Notes: generated by a model not told the origin, from the sequence alone. A DNA stretch of 42,125 bases from Acaryochloris sp. IP29b_bin.148 (GCF_028285565.1 NZ_JANQOY010000174.1:1-42125), one strand, 5' to 3'. Numbered from the stretch's first letter, positions 28,599-36,909 are shown. Program-made: numbers and translations.

Positions 28599-29282
28599 TC
28601 AGTGCGGAACAGTGAGTGCCTGACCATTATCCTGAGCAGAAAGATTCAGGATAAACGGGACGGCCTGTTGTGCCCATACAGTCGGCGAAGGATAATGATG
28701 GGCCTGCTCACCGAAACAGGTTTCCAGCATTTCGGTATCGATAATGCCAGGGTTCAAGGCAACCGTAGCGATGCCAGCGGGCACCTCCTGAGCCAGCGCT
28801 CGGTTTAATCCTTCGATGGCCCATTTAGACGCACAGTAAGGCGCAACGCCAGGTGATGTCGATCGCCCCCATCCAGAGCTGAAATTAACGATAATCCCCT
28901 GACCTTGTATAGCCATACGGGGCAGAAAGCTGCGGATAACGTGGATGGTACCTTTGATATTGACATCCAAGACCTGGCTAATGGTCTGGTCTGCAATTTC
29001 CCATAGTGGCGCCACGTCATTAATCTGCCCTGCATTGTTAATCACGATATCTGGCGTTCCCCCCTTCTCCATAAGTCGCTCGGCCCAAGCTTGGACCTGC
29101 TGAGCCTGGGAGATATCCACCACTGCAAAATCGTGCGGAGCAGCAAACTGCTGGGCGAGATCATCAATGGCAGTTGCTGTTCGACCACATCCCCAGACGG
29201 TATGCCCTTGCTGAATTAACCCAATCGTCAGGGCTTTGCCCAGCCCTTGGGTGACGCCAGTGATGACAATCCTACACGCCAT
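28599..29282 (-). CDS. short-chain dehydrogenase/reductase (SDR)
   Basis: A classical SDR, 227 residues, probably NADP(H)- or NAD(H)-dependent; substrate unknown. Cofactor motif TGVTQGLG (8-15), Asp at VVDIS, NNAG (82-85), the Ser of VNFSSGWG (about 135), and catalytic Tyr149 and Lys153 in YCASK are all present, so it should be active. The ATG at 29282 lies inside the end of the upstream HEAT-protein gene (11-base overlap), which suggests translational coupling. It has no N-terminal signal. Confidence 0.88.
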   Translation of the reverse strand: MACRIVITGVTQGLGKALTIGLIQQGHTVWGCGRTATAIDDLAQQFAAPHDFAVVDISQAQQVQAWAERLMEKGGTPDIVINNAGQINDVAPLWEIADQTISQVLDVNIKGTIHVIRSFLPRMAIQGQGIIVNFSSGWGRSTSPGVAPYCASKWAIEGLNRALAQEVPAGIATVALNPGIIDTEMLETCFGEQAHHYPSPTVWAQQAVPFILNLSAQDNGQALTVPH

Positions 29283-29937
29283 GAAGTTGTGCTAAGGCGG
29301 TGGTGGCGGCTGAGGCAACTTGCGGATGATCGTCCTTCGCTAAGTAGTTAAGGGCAGACCGACTTTTCTGACTGGAGAGATGCCCCAAGGCCGTTGCTAG
29401 ACACTGGCGCACCATCCAATCCTCCGATTGCACAAACTGCAATAAGGCGTCGATAGCATCAATGGCTTTAATTTCGCCCAGGGCTGCGATCGCAGCTTGC
29501 TGAATAATTCCTTCTGGATGGTTGAGAGCCTGCAAGAGCACCTGATAGGCCCGCGGATCTTGTAAATTCCCCAGGGAAACGGCAGCGCTAAAGCGCACCA
29601 ACCAATCAGTGTCTTCTAAAAACGCTCTGGTGAGCGGCTGTACGGCCCGATCATCCCCTAATTGGCCTAAGGCCCCGGCTGCCCCGGCCCGAATTTCATA
29701 CGCTGGATCTTCTAATAGGCGCACCAATAAAGGTAAGGACTCAGCAGTGGAATGGCTGACTAATGAGCGAATGGCCATTGATCGCACGGGCAAGTCGTCA
29801 TCATAGAGACCTTGCTTGATCAGCGGCACGGCGTCGGGGGTAGGAAGGTTTCGTAAGGCGACCAATGCCAATATGCGATCGCGCGTGTTCCCACTATTGA
29901 GTTTTGAGGTGAGTTCTTGTAGTTGGGGGTGGGGCAT
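29272..29937 (-). CDS. HEAT-repeat protein, NblB-like
   Basis: A 221-residue solenoid of about six HEAT/PBS-lyase-type repeats (for example VRSMAIRSLV, IRAGAAGALGQLGDDRAV, VRFSAAVSLGNLQDPRA, QAAIAALGEI, VRQCLATALGHLSS). Length and repeat order resemble NblB, a protein required for phycobilisome degradation in some cyanobacteria, but HEAT repeats are generic and a role as an adaptor in another pathway is equally possible. First gene of the probable four-gene operon with SDR, tsaE and DUF2062; it overlaps the SDR start by 11 bases. No catalytic residues are visible. Confidence 0.8.
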   Translation of the reverse strand: MPHPQLQELTSKLNSGNTRDRILALVALRNLPTPDAVPLIKQGLYDDDLPVRSMAIRSLVSHSTAESLPLLVRLLEDPAYEIRAGAAGALGQLGDDRAVQPLTRAFLEDTDWLVRFSAAVSLGNLQDPRAYQVLLQALNHPEGIIQQAAIAALGEIKAIDAIDALLQFVQSEDWMVRQCLATALGHLSSQKSRSALNYLAKDDHPQVASAATTALAQLHGV

Positions 29938-30447
29938 ACAACCCTCAGTAAACCGTCACTACCCAAATTCTATGCGAGAAGGGGAAATCCTCACAGTAAA
30001 CATTTAGAAGAAAAACTCCTAACTATTCAGGTTTAAATCATGAATAATCATAGCTTATGAATAAGAAATGCTGAGCACATAGACTTAGCGTGTGGACCAA
30101 AAGTAATCTCCCGGCTCTGTCAAGGGCTTACCTAAATTGAGTCAACCTTACCGTTACGTTGTGGCCAAAAGAGTACCTTACTAACGTGATGTGTAACTTT
30201 AATTGCAACGAGTTTACGTTGTTTCAGTCCCTTAACAGGCATGAAGTGCCTATTTCTTCCTGGAAATAATGAGAATACTCTCTTTGAAGGCTACCGAGCA
30301 GAGAGTAAGAAGAACTTTCTAAATACTCAATTCAAGTTACAACCCTTGCATAGATAGTATTACAAGCGGAGTAACTAACAAACATAAGTTGCATATCACA
30401 CTAGTTAGATTTAAGCATGACAAGCCTCCGGTAGAACCAGAGATAAT
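29938..30447. other. intergenic, left border of the AT-rich island
   Basis: About 500 bases with no convincing gene. It separates the core HEAT-protein operon from the end of the kinase gene. GC falls visibly from here on. An imperfect 19-base dyad, CAACCTTACCGTTACGTTG (30143-30161), with 7 of 9 arm pairs matched, has the length typical of MerR-family operators, but no MerR gene is near and no good -35/-10 pair flanks it. No tRNA end, direct repeat or integrase remnant was found that would mark an insertion. Confidence 0.35.
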
Positions 30448-32844
30448 TCAACTGTCAAATTTGAACGATGAAGAAGTTCTCGTAAAGCACCAATCAAAAG
30501 TTGAAGTTTGAGGAGAAGTAGCATCAGTTTCTTTATTGGCAATCTCAACTTCAACACTTGCTCTAATATAATTAGATCTTACTTCAGTTATATTAATTTC
30601 TACCAAGCTAACATCGAGCGGACTCCAGTAATGTTTGTATGCGTTATACTTGTTGCTTGGATTACCTCTAATTCTTTTTTTTCTAAAATTATCGCTAAGG
30701 TAGTTATTAAATGCAGTCTCATAGTTTTCATCATTGTCGCTACTAATGAGATAAAAGTACTGTCTAAGAAAGCTCCTCAAGTCCAAGTCAACTTTGTCAT
30801 ATTCTCTTTTTAGTAGAATTTGCAAATTACTAGCTTTAGTAAAATGCTTAGAGCTTTTAGGTATTTTTTTTAATTCAGAAATAGCTGCATTATAATCCCC
30901 ATCACCTTGATAGTTTTTGGCTAATTCTAGGATGGGAGCATGTTTGCAATCATCAACCATCCTAAATATAAATTCTGCCTTATTTCTATAGAAATCAGTA
31001 GTGAGAGAGCTTGCTATTTTCTCTGCTTCTAATACATGTTTGCAATCTACAACTTTATGTTGGGCTATCTTGAAGTTTTCGGAATTTTTACTCCATGTAT
31101 ATTTCCATTCATTTACTATATTATTAGCCTTTCTATGATAAGTACTACCCTCGATAAGAATATCTATTAAGGGTGTCATATTCTCAATTGCAGTTTTCAG
31201 TTCGCCTTGATTATATTTTTCCTCAGCAGAATTTGTGATTGCATTAACTGAGTCTCTGATTAAAACCTGAGCATTTGTGTAAATATCTTGATCAAAATCT
31301 GTCACTTGCTGTGCTTCTTGAATAGTTTCTATATAGGAATTTGCTTCTGCATATACTCCAGCATTATATAAGTGATCGCTATCCACCTTCAACTGACATA
31401 TCCCAAAAAGAGACACTGCCTTATCTTTTATCTCATTATCTCTAATGAAATAATTTGCCTCATGAATATCATGAGCATCTTGAGCCATAGATACGCATGC
31501 AGAATAGTTTTTAGAATTCTTAAAATGATCTGATTTTTCAATAAACGCTTTTGCATCTCTCAACTTATCTAATTCCAAGAAAGAAAACAACAAGCCACCT
31601 AAAACAAATAAGCCTGCAATACCTCCAATCCATTTAATCAGGGAGCGTCTAGAGATTCTTCGCAAAATAATACTATTAGCTATGCAATAAAATCTACTAG
31701 ATTTTCTTTGCTGCTTATCATAAGTGAAGTCTATGTTTCTATCTCTATTAGAAACAGGTGTCAATTGATTCGTAGATGATAAATTTTCATGATTATCATT
31801 AGTTTCTTTATAGAAATATTCATCAGATGAAGGTAGTGTTAGTTCTATTCGTGGCTGTATTTCTTCTAGGATACTACCACTATATAAAGCTGTGAAAAGC
31901 GGAGGAATTTTAGAAATATCTGTGAGTTTACAAATCCTATACAGTGTTGAGGATAAACTACTTATTTCTAAAGTTGAATCTAATAACCTTTTGAATAAAT
32001 TAGAGTCATCAGGATCAACAAAGTCTGCCTCTGAAAATAGAAGTCTTTCTGAATTTTCAATATTATAAGTCTGCCAAAAATCAGGATACTCTGCCAAAGC
32101 TAATATAGATAAATATATGACTATAGTAGAGAAAAAATCGATTTCAATACACTGGTTATCAGTATAGTTCCTGCAAGGATGTTGGTATCCAGGAATCCCC
32201 TTTATTTCATCAACAACCTTTCCACTGTATCTTTCAAAGTAGAGACTGTCATAATCAATTAATTTAAGATTAAAACCTTTGTCCTCAAGGACTAAAATAT
32301 TTCCATGTTGCAAATCGCCATGAGCAATTCTATTAATAAACAAATCTTGAGTTAGCTGCAGCCAAACATCTGCTAGCTCTCTTAACTTCCTACTATTACC
32401 TAAATAATGCTTGATAGTGTCTTTTAGATTTTGCCCTTCTATCCACTCCATTTTGAGAATTGGATAGATATTTCCGTTTACACGGATACCTTCTTTGGCA
32501 AGATTGAAATCCACAAAATATGACTTACAGGAAATATTACTAAAATACTTAGTAAGCTTTTCATAATGCTCAATCACATCCGATTTACTCTTCAAGAAAC
32601 ATCGAACTGCCCATGTTTGGTTAGGTGAGTAAGTTTTATATTTAAAGACACAGGCAAAATTACCAGAAGCGAACCATATCACCTCTTGTCCAGCATTATT
32701 TATTAGCGTAGCTACTTGTCCTGCCACCAGAGATTTATCAAGAAATTTGTCCACTTTTGTAATGATATCTTTCTTCATAAATGCGAACTCTGGATTTTTA
32801 ATCGAACTTACATATTCACTTCTTGTAGGATAAGTTAAAGTCAT
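30448..32844 (-). CDS. membrane-anchored atypical protein kinase with repeat and C-terminal domain
   Basis: A 798-residue kinase-like protein, last of five island genes. Residues about 40-330 are the kinase: a short P-loop-like FASGNFACVFK (59-69), Arg81 in AVRCF where kinases usually have the ATP-binding Lys, catalytic loop HGDLQHGN (175-182, Asp177, Asn182), and DYD (197-199) for DFG. A basic stretch precedes one transmembrane helix (about 402-424). The outside part is TPR-like helices (about 430-680), then a mixed alpha/beta end (about 685-798) that looks like the NTF2-like tails of cyanobacterial kinases. HGD-type kinases of this sort accompany vWA and PP2C genes in TerY-P triads. Activity needs testing because of Arg81. 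AT-rich. Confidence 0.8.
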   Translation of the reverse strand: MTLTYPTRSEYVSSIKNPEFAFMKKDIITKVDKFLDKSLVAGQVATLINNAGQEVIWFASGNFACVFKYKTYSPNQTWAVRCFLKSKSDVIEHYEKLTKYFSNISCKSYFVDFNLAKEGIRVNGNIYPILKMEWIEGQNLKDTIKHYLGNSRKLRELADVWLQLTQDLFINRIAHGDLQHGNILVLEDKGFNLKLIDYDSLYFERYSGKVVDEIKGIPGYQHPCRNYTDNQCIEIDFFSTIVIYLSILALAEYPDFWQTYNIENSERLLFSEADFVDPDDSNLFKRLLDSTLEISSLSSTLYRICKLTDISKIPPLFTALYSGSILEEIQPRIELTLPSSDEYFYKETNDNHENLSSTNQLTPVSNRDRNIDFTYDKQQRKSSRFYCIANSIILRRISRRSLIKWIGGIAGLFVLGGLLFSFLELDKLRDAKAFIEKSDHFKNSKNYSACVSMAQDAHDIHEANYFIRDNEIKDKAVSLFGICQLKVDSDHLYNAGVYAEANSYIETIQEAQQVTDFDQDIYTNAQVLIRDSVNAITNSAEEKYNQGELKTAIENMTPLIDILIEGSTYHRKANNIVNEWKYTWSKNSENFKIAQHKVVDCKHVLEAEKIASSLTTDFYRNKAEFIFRMVDDCKHAPILELAKNYQGDGDYNAAISELKKIPKSSKHFTKASNLQILLKREYDKVDLDLRSFLRQYFYLISSDNDENYETAFNNYLSDNFRKKRIRGNPSNKYNAYKHYWSPLDVSLVEINITEVRSNYIRASVEVEIANKETDATSPQTSTFDWCFTRTSSSFKFDS

Positions 32845-32871
32845 TACACTAAAGTATTTCCTAAACTGTAG

Positions 32872-34407
32872 TTAACATCTACTTGGATTATTATCTTTAC
32901 TGAGGCTTTTTCTTTTATCTTTTTTTGTGTTACTGTGAGACAATGAATAGCCTGATCCCTTTTTACACTTTTCTAGCTTTATTTTTACCCAATAAAGATT
33001 GTCTGATAAAGTGTCTTTAAAAAATATTTTAAAATTGTCAGTGTATTTCTCTCGTGTCTCGTAGAAATATGAACCTTTGAATAAGTAACCAACTATTGGG
33101 TAATATTCTGTTGTGAGATCAAAATTTTGTTCATAAATAGGAGTCGCTTGCGAAATTCTTATGAGATTAGATCCAGGTTTTTTAGTTGCTAACTCAAAGT
33201 CGAGATCTGCTGCAAGCAACCAGATTGTTCCAGAGTCTGAGGTCTTAAACCATAGAACCCCAGAAAGCGTTTCTGACAAGCTTTTTGACTCCTTTTTCTG
33301 GTATATTCTATATGGCCGTGATTCCGTTATGAAATACTCAATGTATCCTGATTTTTTGTTAAAGTTAGCTTCAAATAAAAAATGCTTTTTATGAAAAGTA
33401 AAAATGCCAACAACCATAATTACTAGCAGTAGTAAATAAATGTATAATCTACAAGGCAAAAATAGTACCGAGGTTATGGTGGCTATTTTTGTTCTTTTTT
33501 CAAAAAGAATACGCTGAAATTTAGAAAATATTGTTTTTTGTGAATTTTCAGATTGGCAATTCTTATGTTGAATAGGCTTGGTATTTGTTATATAATAAAA
33601 TTTATTTTGCTGATTTATAGCTTGTGTTTTGTTATTTGAGTATAGCTTTGTTTTTGTGATTGAGCATCTTTTAGGAAAAGCAAGTACTATACTTGTGTCA
33701 TCATTATGAATCTCTTTTTGTACTCTTAAATGATCTATATAGTCTGAGAATTGTTCACTATTATTGATCTTGGTGAAATTTTCATCAAATTTCTGCTCTT
33801 CTAAACTCTTAACTATCCATTGCGCAATGGCATCTGTTGCTAATATAAAATAGTCACCTTTATCATATTCTCCTGTCCAAAGATTTGGTATGCGAGAATT
33901 ATACTCAGGAAGGCTACTTGTACATACACTAACACTGCTAAATTCATGAGATTTTATTTGTGGATAAGAGCTAATCTTTTTTTCCTTGGGGTGTATTTGA
34001 AACAAGCAGCTATCTCCAATTGAAATAGCTTCCCAATAGCCTTTATTGCTTGCATATTTATGTATTTTTAATCCTAAAAAAGTAGCTGAACCATGATCTT
34101 TATGAGTTGATCCTTTTGCATACCAAGGTAGAGAAGCGACTTTTGAAAGATAAAAATTTCTCCAGTCTTCTTGTAGAGGATGAAGCCAGTAATACCAATG
34201 TTTATGGAGCGCTTTTAGAGAGATATAAGTATTTTGGCAAAACTTTCTAGTTAGAATTTGTGCCCATTCTTTTGAAAATAGTGAGGATGAAACGCCATCT
34301 GCTATAGCAAGTAAAGTACCACCATCGTTACAGCATGCAGCATCTTGGTTATTTTCCTGTGACTCGCCTTCTTTTGGGATAGAAAATATATAAACTAAGT
34401 TATCCAT
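32872..34407 (-). CDS. membrane-anchored PP2C-type protein phosphatase of the triad
   Basis: A 511-residue protein. The N-terminal ~245 residues are a divergent PP2C: ENNQDAA (Asp22), IADGVSSS (Asp37), GSATF (106-110), SIGDS (129-133), LATDAIAQWIV (Asp192) and HNDDTSIV (Asp236), so the metal-binding acids are kept and it should be active. It is the short form seen in kinase/vWA clusters, not the Stp type. A low-complexity Asn/Lys/Gln-rich linker (about 255-305) leads to one transmembrane helix (about 309-337), followed by an extracytoplasmic ~170-residue domain without recognised homologues. Its stop is 27 bases before the kinase ATG, which implies co-transcription. GGATAAG precedes its ATG closely. 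Confidence 0.85.
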   Translation of the reverse strand: MDNLVYIFSIPKEGESQENNQDAACCNDGGTLLAIADGVSSSLFSKEWAQILTRKFCQNTYISLKALHKHWYYWLHPLQEDWRNFYLSKVASLPWYAKGSTHKDHGSATFLGLKIHKYASNKGYWEAISIGDSCLFQIHPKEKKISSYPQIKSHEFSSVSVCTSSLPEYNSRIPNLWTGEYDKGDYFILATDAIAQWIVKSLEEQKFDENFTKINNSEQFSDYIDHLRVQKEIHNDDTSIVLAFPKRCSITKTKLYSNNKTQAINQQNKFYYITNTKPIQHKNCQSENSQKTIFSKFQRILFEKRTKIATITSVLFLPCRLYIYLLLLVIMVVGIFTFHKKHFLFEANFNKKSGYIEYFITESRPYRIYQKKESKSLSETLSGVLWFKTSDSGTIWLLAADLDFELATKKPGSNLIRISQATPIYEQNFDLTTEYYPIVGYLFKGSYFYETREKYTDNFKIFFKDTLSDNLYWVKIKLEKCKKGSGYSLSHSNTKKDKRKSLSKDNNPSRC

Positions 34408-34490
34408 TCTTATCCAATACCTGATTTTTTAGATGTAGTATTGTAAATAACTTAGTGAATGTTTTCTGTAGAGATATTTAAAAACTAGAG

Positions 34491-35330
34491 TTATCTTAAG
34501 TTGGCACGCGTTCCAATATCTAGTAAGCGAATCATCGCTTCAGCATCAGCGTTATAAACCATCCCTCTAGCCATAGGCTTTGGATTAAACCCTAGAACAT
34601 GAGCACGCTCAACCATGACTGATGGTAGTGCGCTAGATATATCAAATAGAAAATGAGAATATTTATCTGGTAGTTCTTCTACTTTTGATGGTAATTCAAC
34701 TCGATTTAATTGAGAAGCTGAAATATGTATATTTAGAACTAAGGTTTGACCGTCATTAGTTCTAGAATTCATTAGTTTGTGAGCAGCATTTTTGGCAGCT
34801 GTAATATCATTAGGTTCTCCATCTGTAATATTAATAATAATTGGTGGGAAGCTCAACTTGTGGCTTTTAGTCCAAGTTTCTACAAGTTTGCTAGCACTTA
34901 GAAAAGCCATTCCCATTGGCGTGCTACCGAAGGCAGATGGTTCTATCCATATTGGAAAATCATCATCAATCTCAACTAAGCCTCCGGCTCCATCTGATAC
35001 TTTTCTTTTAACAGTTACTATGTCTTTAACATTATTGACTAGTTCTTGCATAGTAACGATTGGTTTTGAGCCTAATAAACCAGGTAGAGCATTTTTTATT
35101 GCATTTCCTTCTGCTCCATAACTAATAACGGAAACGTCGCACCTATTTTTTACATCTTCACCTACAGTACAAGCTAATCCGATTTCACGAAGCACTCTAT
35201 TAACTGCTTTGGCACACTCATCAGCTTTGACACCTCCTCCAGGTAAAGGGTCTGCCATTGATGCAGATTGATCTATAAGAAGAATGAGATAACCCGGATG
35301 ACTTGTGCTAAGTGATTCCCGATAAGGCAT
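34491..35330 (-). CDS. von Willebrand factor A (TerY-like) protein
   Basis: A 279-residue soluble vWA protein. The metal-ion-dependent adhesion site is complete: DxSxS is Asp20-Gln-Ser22-Ala-Ser24 (LLIDQSASMADP), the Thr is Thr137 (FGSTPMGMAFL), and the Asp is Asp170 (INITDGEPND). This is the TerY type that occurs together with PP2C and kinase genes. In such triads it may act as metal-dependent adaptor or phosphorylation substrate (inference). There is no signal peptide or membrane segment, so it is cytoplasmic, the only protein of the island operon not membrane-bound. Gaps are 101 bases to the small membrane gene and 83 bases to the phosphatase gene. Confidence 0.88.
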   Translation of the reverse strand: MPYRESLSTSHPGYLILLIDQSASMADPLPGGGVKADECAKAVNRVLREIGLACTVGEDVKNRCDVSVISYGAEGNAIKNALPGLLGSKPIVTMQELVNNVKDIVTVKRKVSDGAGGLVEIDDDFPIWIEPSAFGSTPMGMAFLSASKLVETWTKSHKLSFPPIIINITDGEPNDITAAKNAAHKLMNSRTNDGQTLVLNIHISASQLNRVELPSKVEELPDKYSHFLFDISSALPSVMVERAHVLGFNPKPMARGMVYNADAEAMIRLLDIGTRANLR

Positions 35331-35431
35331 TTGTTCTATTTGTATTGCTGATACATCAGCTTTTAGGTGGTAGGTGGCTTTTAGTAAAGATCAGAAAGCT
35401 TCTAATTTATTCCCATAAATCATTTCTTGAT

Positions 35432-35659
35432 TTACTTATTAGGAATGGACTCGGTACTCTGATCGTCCCGAGGAAATAATGTGTCAAGTGCATCAGTTTT
35501 AAATGCAACATAAGAACCTAACGCGACTATTACCAGTATTGAGATCCAAAAACTGATATTTATAGTGGTTTTTTTCTCATAATCATGCCCAACTATGATG
35601 CTGTCACGACCAGCCTTTGCTTTCTGCATTGACCTATTCGTCTCGTTCACTTGATTCAT
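35432..35659 (-). CDS. 75-residue single-pass membrane protein
   Basis: A small protein not recognised from any family. Residues 1-30 are polar and cytoplasmic by charge, containing RDSIIVGHDY (18-27). A transmembrane helix spans about 34-53 (NISFWISILVIVALGSYVAF), followed by an acidic tail of about 22 residues outside. Its ATG overlaps the stop of the collagen-like gene (ATGA at 35659-35656), so translation is probably coupled and the two proteins made in a fixed ratio. It shares the pattern RDxIx[IV]GxDY with the collagen-like protein in the same position ahead of the membrane helix. Confidence 0.72.
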   Translation of the reverse strand: MNQVNETNRSMQKAKAGRDSIIVGHDYEKKTTINISFWISILVIVALGSYVAFKTDALDTLFPRDDQSTESIPNK

Positions 35660-36909
35660 ATCAATCTTGCTCCACCTGAATTAGATGTTTCTTGTGAATA
35701 ATCTTCCAAGACTCTCTGACTTTCTTCAGTTGTAGAAAATTCAGATTCCAGCCTCCTTAGTTCAAGTGAATCAGTTGTTGTCTGTCGTGTGTCTCGCCCT
35801 CTTGGTCCACGTAGTCCACGCTCTCCCTGTAGTCCACGCTCTCCCTGTAGTCCACGCTCTCCCTGTAGTCCACGCTCTCCCTGCAGTCCACGTTCTCCCT
35901 GTAGTCCACGCTCTCCCTGTAGTCCACGCTCTCCCTGTAGTCCACGTTCTCCCTGTAGTCCACGCTCTCCCTGCAGTCCACGCTCTCCCTGTAGTCCACG
36001 CTCTCCCTGTAGTCCACGTTCTCCCTGCAGTCCACGCTCTCCCTGCAGTCCACGCTCTCCCTGCAGTCCACGTTCTCCCTGTAGTCCACGTTCTCCCTGT
36101 AGTCCACGTTCTCCCTGTAGTCCACGCTCTCCCTGTAGTCCACGCTCTCCCTGCAGTCCACGTTCTCCCTGTAGTCCACGCTCTCCCTGCAGTCCACGCT
36201 CTCCCTGTAGTCCATGCAATCCCCTAGGTCCTTGAATGCCTTGCTCTCCACGTTCCCCTTGCAGCCCCTGTGCGCCTGTCTTGCCTGGGGTACCTGCAAG
36301 TGCATAGATCCCACCTGCCAAGCCACCGGTGACTAAAAGAATCACAATAGTGTTGACAATAACAACGCCGAAATTACCAGAGTCGATTTGGACCTTGATA
36401 TATCTTATGTAGTCCCGGCCAATTTGAATTAAGTCTCTGTTTGCATTACCAACCTGAATATTCAAACTCTTTGAATAGGGTTGAGATGGTGAATTAATTT
36501 CAAAATCTTGTTTCCCAATTCTAGAGGCTTCTTGAAGCCTAGAACTATTATCTTCAGAAACCTCATCAGTTAATTGCCCTAATCGCCAAGCTAAAGCTTC
36601 TTCGTTGAGAGCGTTGTGACTGGGAGTGAAAGATGCATCGTCTGTTGTATAACTGTCGTCTACTACTAGAGGTGTATTAGATACTTTCCAAGGATGCTGA
36701 GCTGCTACAGATCCTCTCAAACCATCATTTGAAGAAATAACTCGCCATGGAGAACACTTCCTCCCTTCGTGGTAGTTGCTAAAATCAATGACATTACTAA
36801 TCTCTAATTCTTGGGAAGCTTGATCATCAATCACAGCAGCGGATGTATCGTTATATGTGCTCTGGCTAGAATGATTGCTTAACTTCCAAGGTGTCTTAGC
36901 TGCTGGCAT
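35656..36909 (-). CDS. single-pass membrane protein with collagen-like repeat domain
   Basis: First gene of the island operon, 417 residues; GGAG lies 8 bases before the ATG. Residues 1-150 are polar and probably disordered. They contain three short copies of a PW[KR] motif: TPWKLSN, SPWRVIS and [17 protein letters not shown] (158-167) and a positive patch precede one transmembrane helix (about 180-204). From Gly206 to Asp373 there are 56 uninterrupted Gly-X-Y triplets, 44 of them the fixed pair GLQGER, then a 44-residue acidic tail. By the positive-inside rule the collagen domain is outside and would form a triple helix, perhaps trimerising the protein. Nothing is known of its ligand. No cell-wall anchor motif was seen. 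Confidence 0.85.
   Translation of the reverse strand: MPAAKTPWKLSNHSSQSTYNDTSAAVIDDQASQELEISNVIDFSNYHEGRKCSPWRVISSNDGLRGSVAAQHPWKVSNTPLVVDDSYTTDDASFTPSHNALNEEALAWRLGQLTDEVSEDNSSRLQEASRIGKQDFEINSPSQPYSKSLNIQVGNANRDLIQIGRDYIRYIKVQIDSGNFGVVIVNTIVILLVTGGLAGGIYALAGTPGKTGAQGLQGERGEQGIQGPRGLHGLQGERGLQGERGLQGERGLQGERGLQGERGLQGERGLQGERGLQGERGLQGERGLQGERGLQGERGLQGERGLQGERGLQGERGLQGERGLQGERGLQGERGLQGERGLQGERGLQGERGLQGERGLQGERGLRGPRGRDTRQTTTDSLELRRLESEFSTTEESQRVLEDYSQETSNSGGARLI
35821..36216. repeat. 22 tandem copies of an 18-base unit coding for RGLQGE
   Basis: Read on the plus strand the unit is [ct]tctccctg[tc]agtccacg, repeated 22 times without a break (396 bases); the last copy ends catg instead of cacg. 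On the coding strand each copy is Arg/His-Gly-Leu-Gln-Gly-Glu. The only variation within the first 21 copies is at two third-codon positions (CTA/CTG for Leu, GAG/GAA for Glu), so the protein repeat is invariant. A tract like this should change length by slippage in steps of six residues without frameshift. Confidence 0.95.

Noticed and set aside
30221..30250. Sequence gtttcagtcccttaacagg, reminiscent of a cyanobacterial CRISPR repeat
   Set aside because: Only one copy; no second repeat at spacer distance and no cas gene.
35757..36326. Long open frames on both strands through the 18-base repeat, giving SPCSPR-, VVHALP- and YRESVD-type repeat peptides
   Set aside because: They exist only because an 18-base unit without stops keeps all frames open. 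Only the Gly-X-Y frame has a ribosome site, membrane segment and sensible ends, and its base changes are silent.
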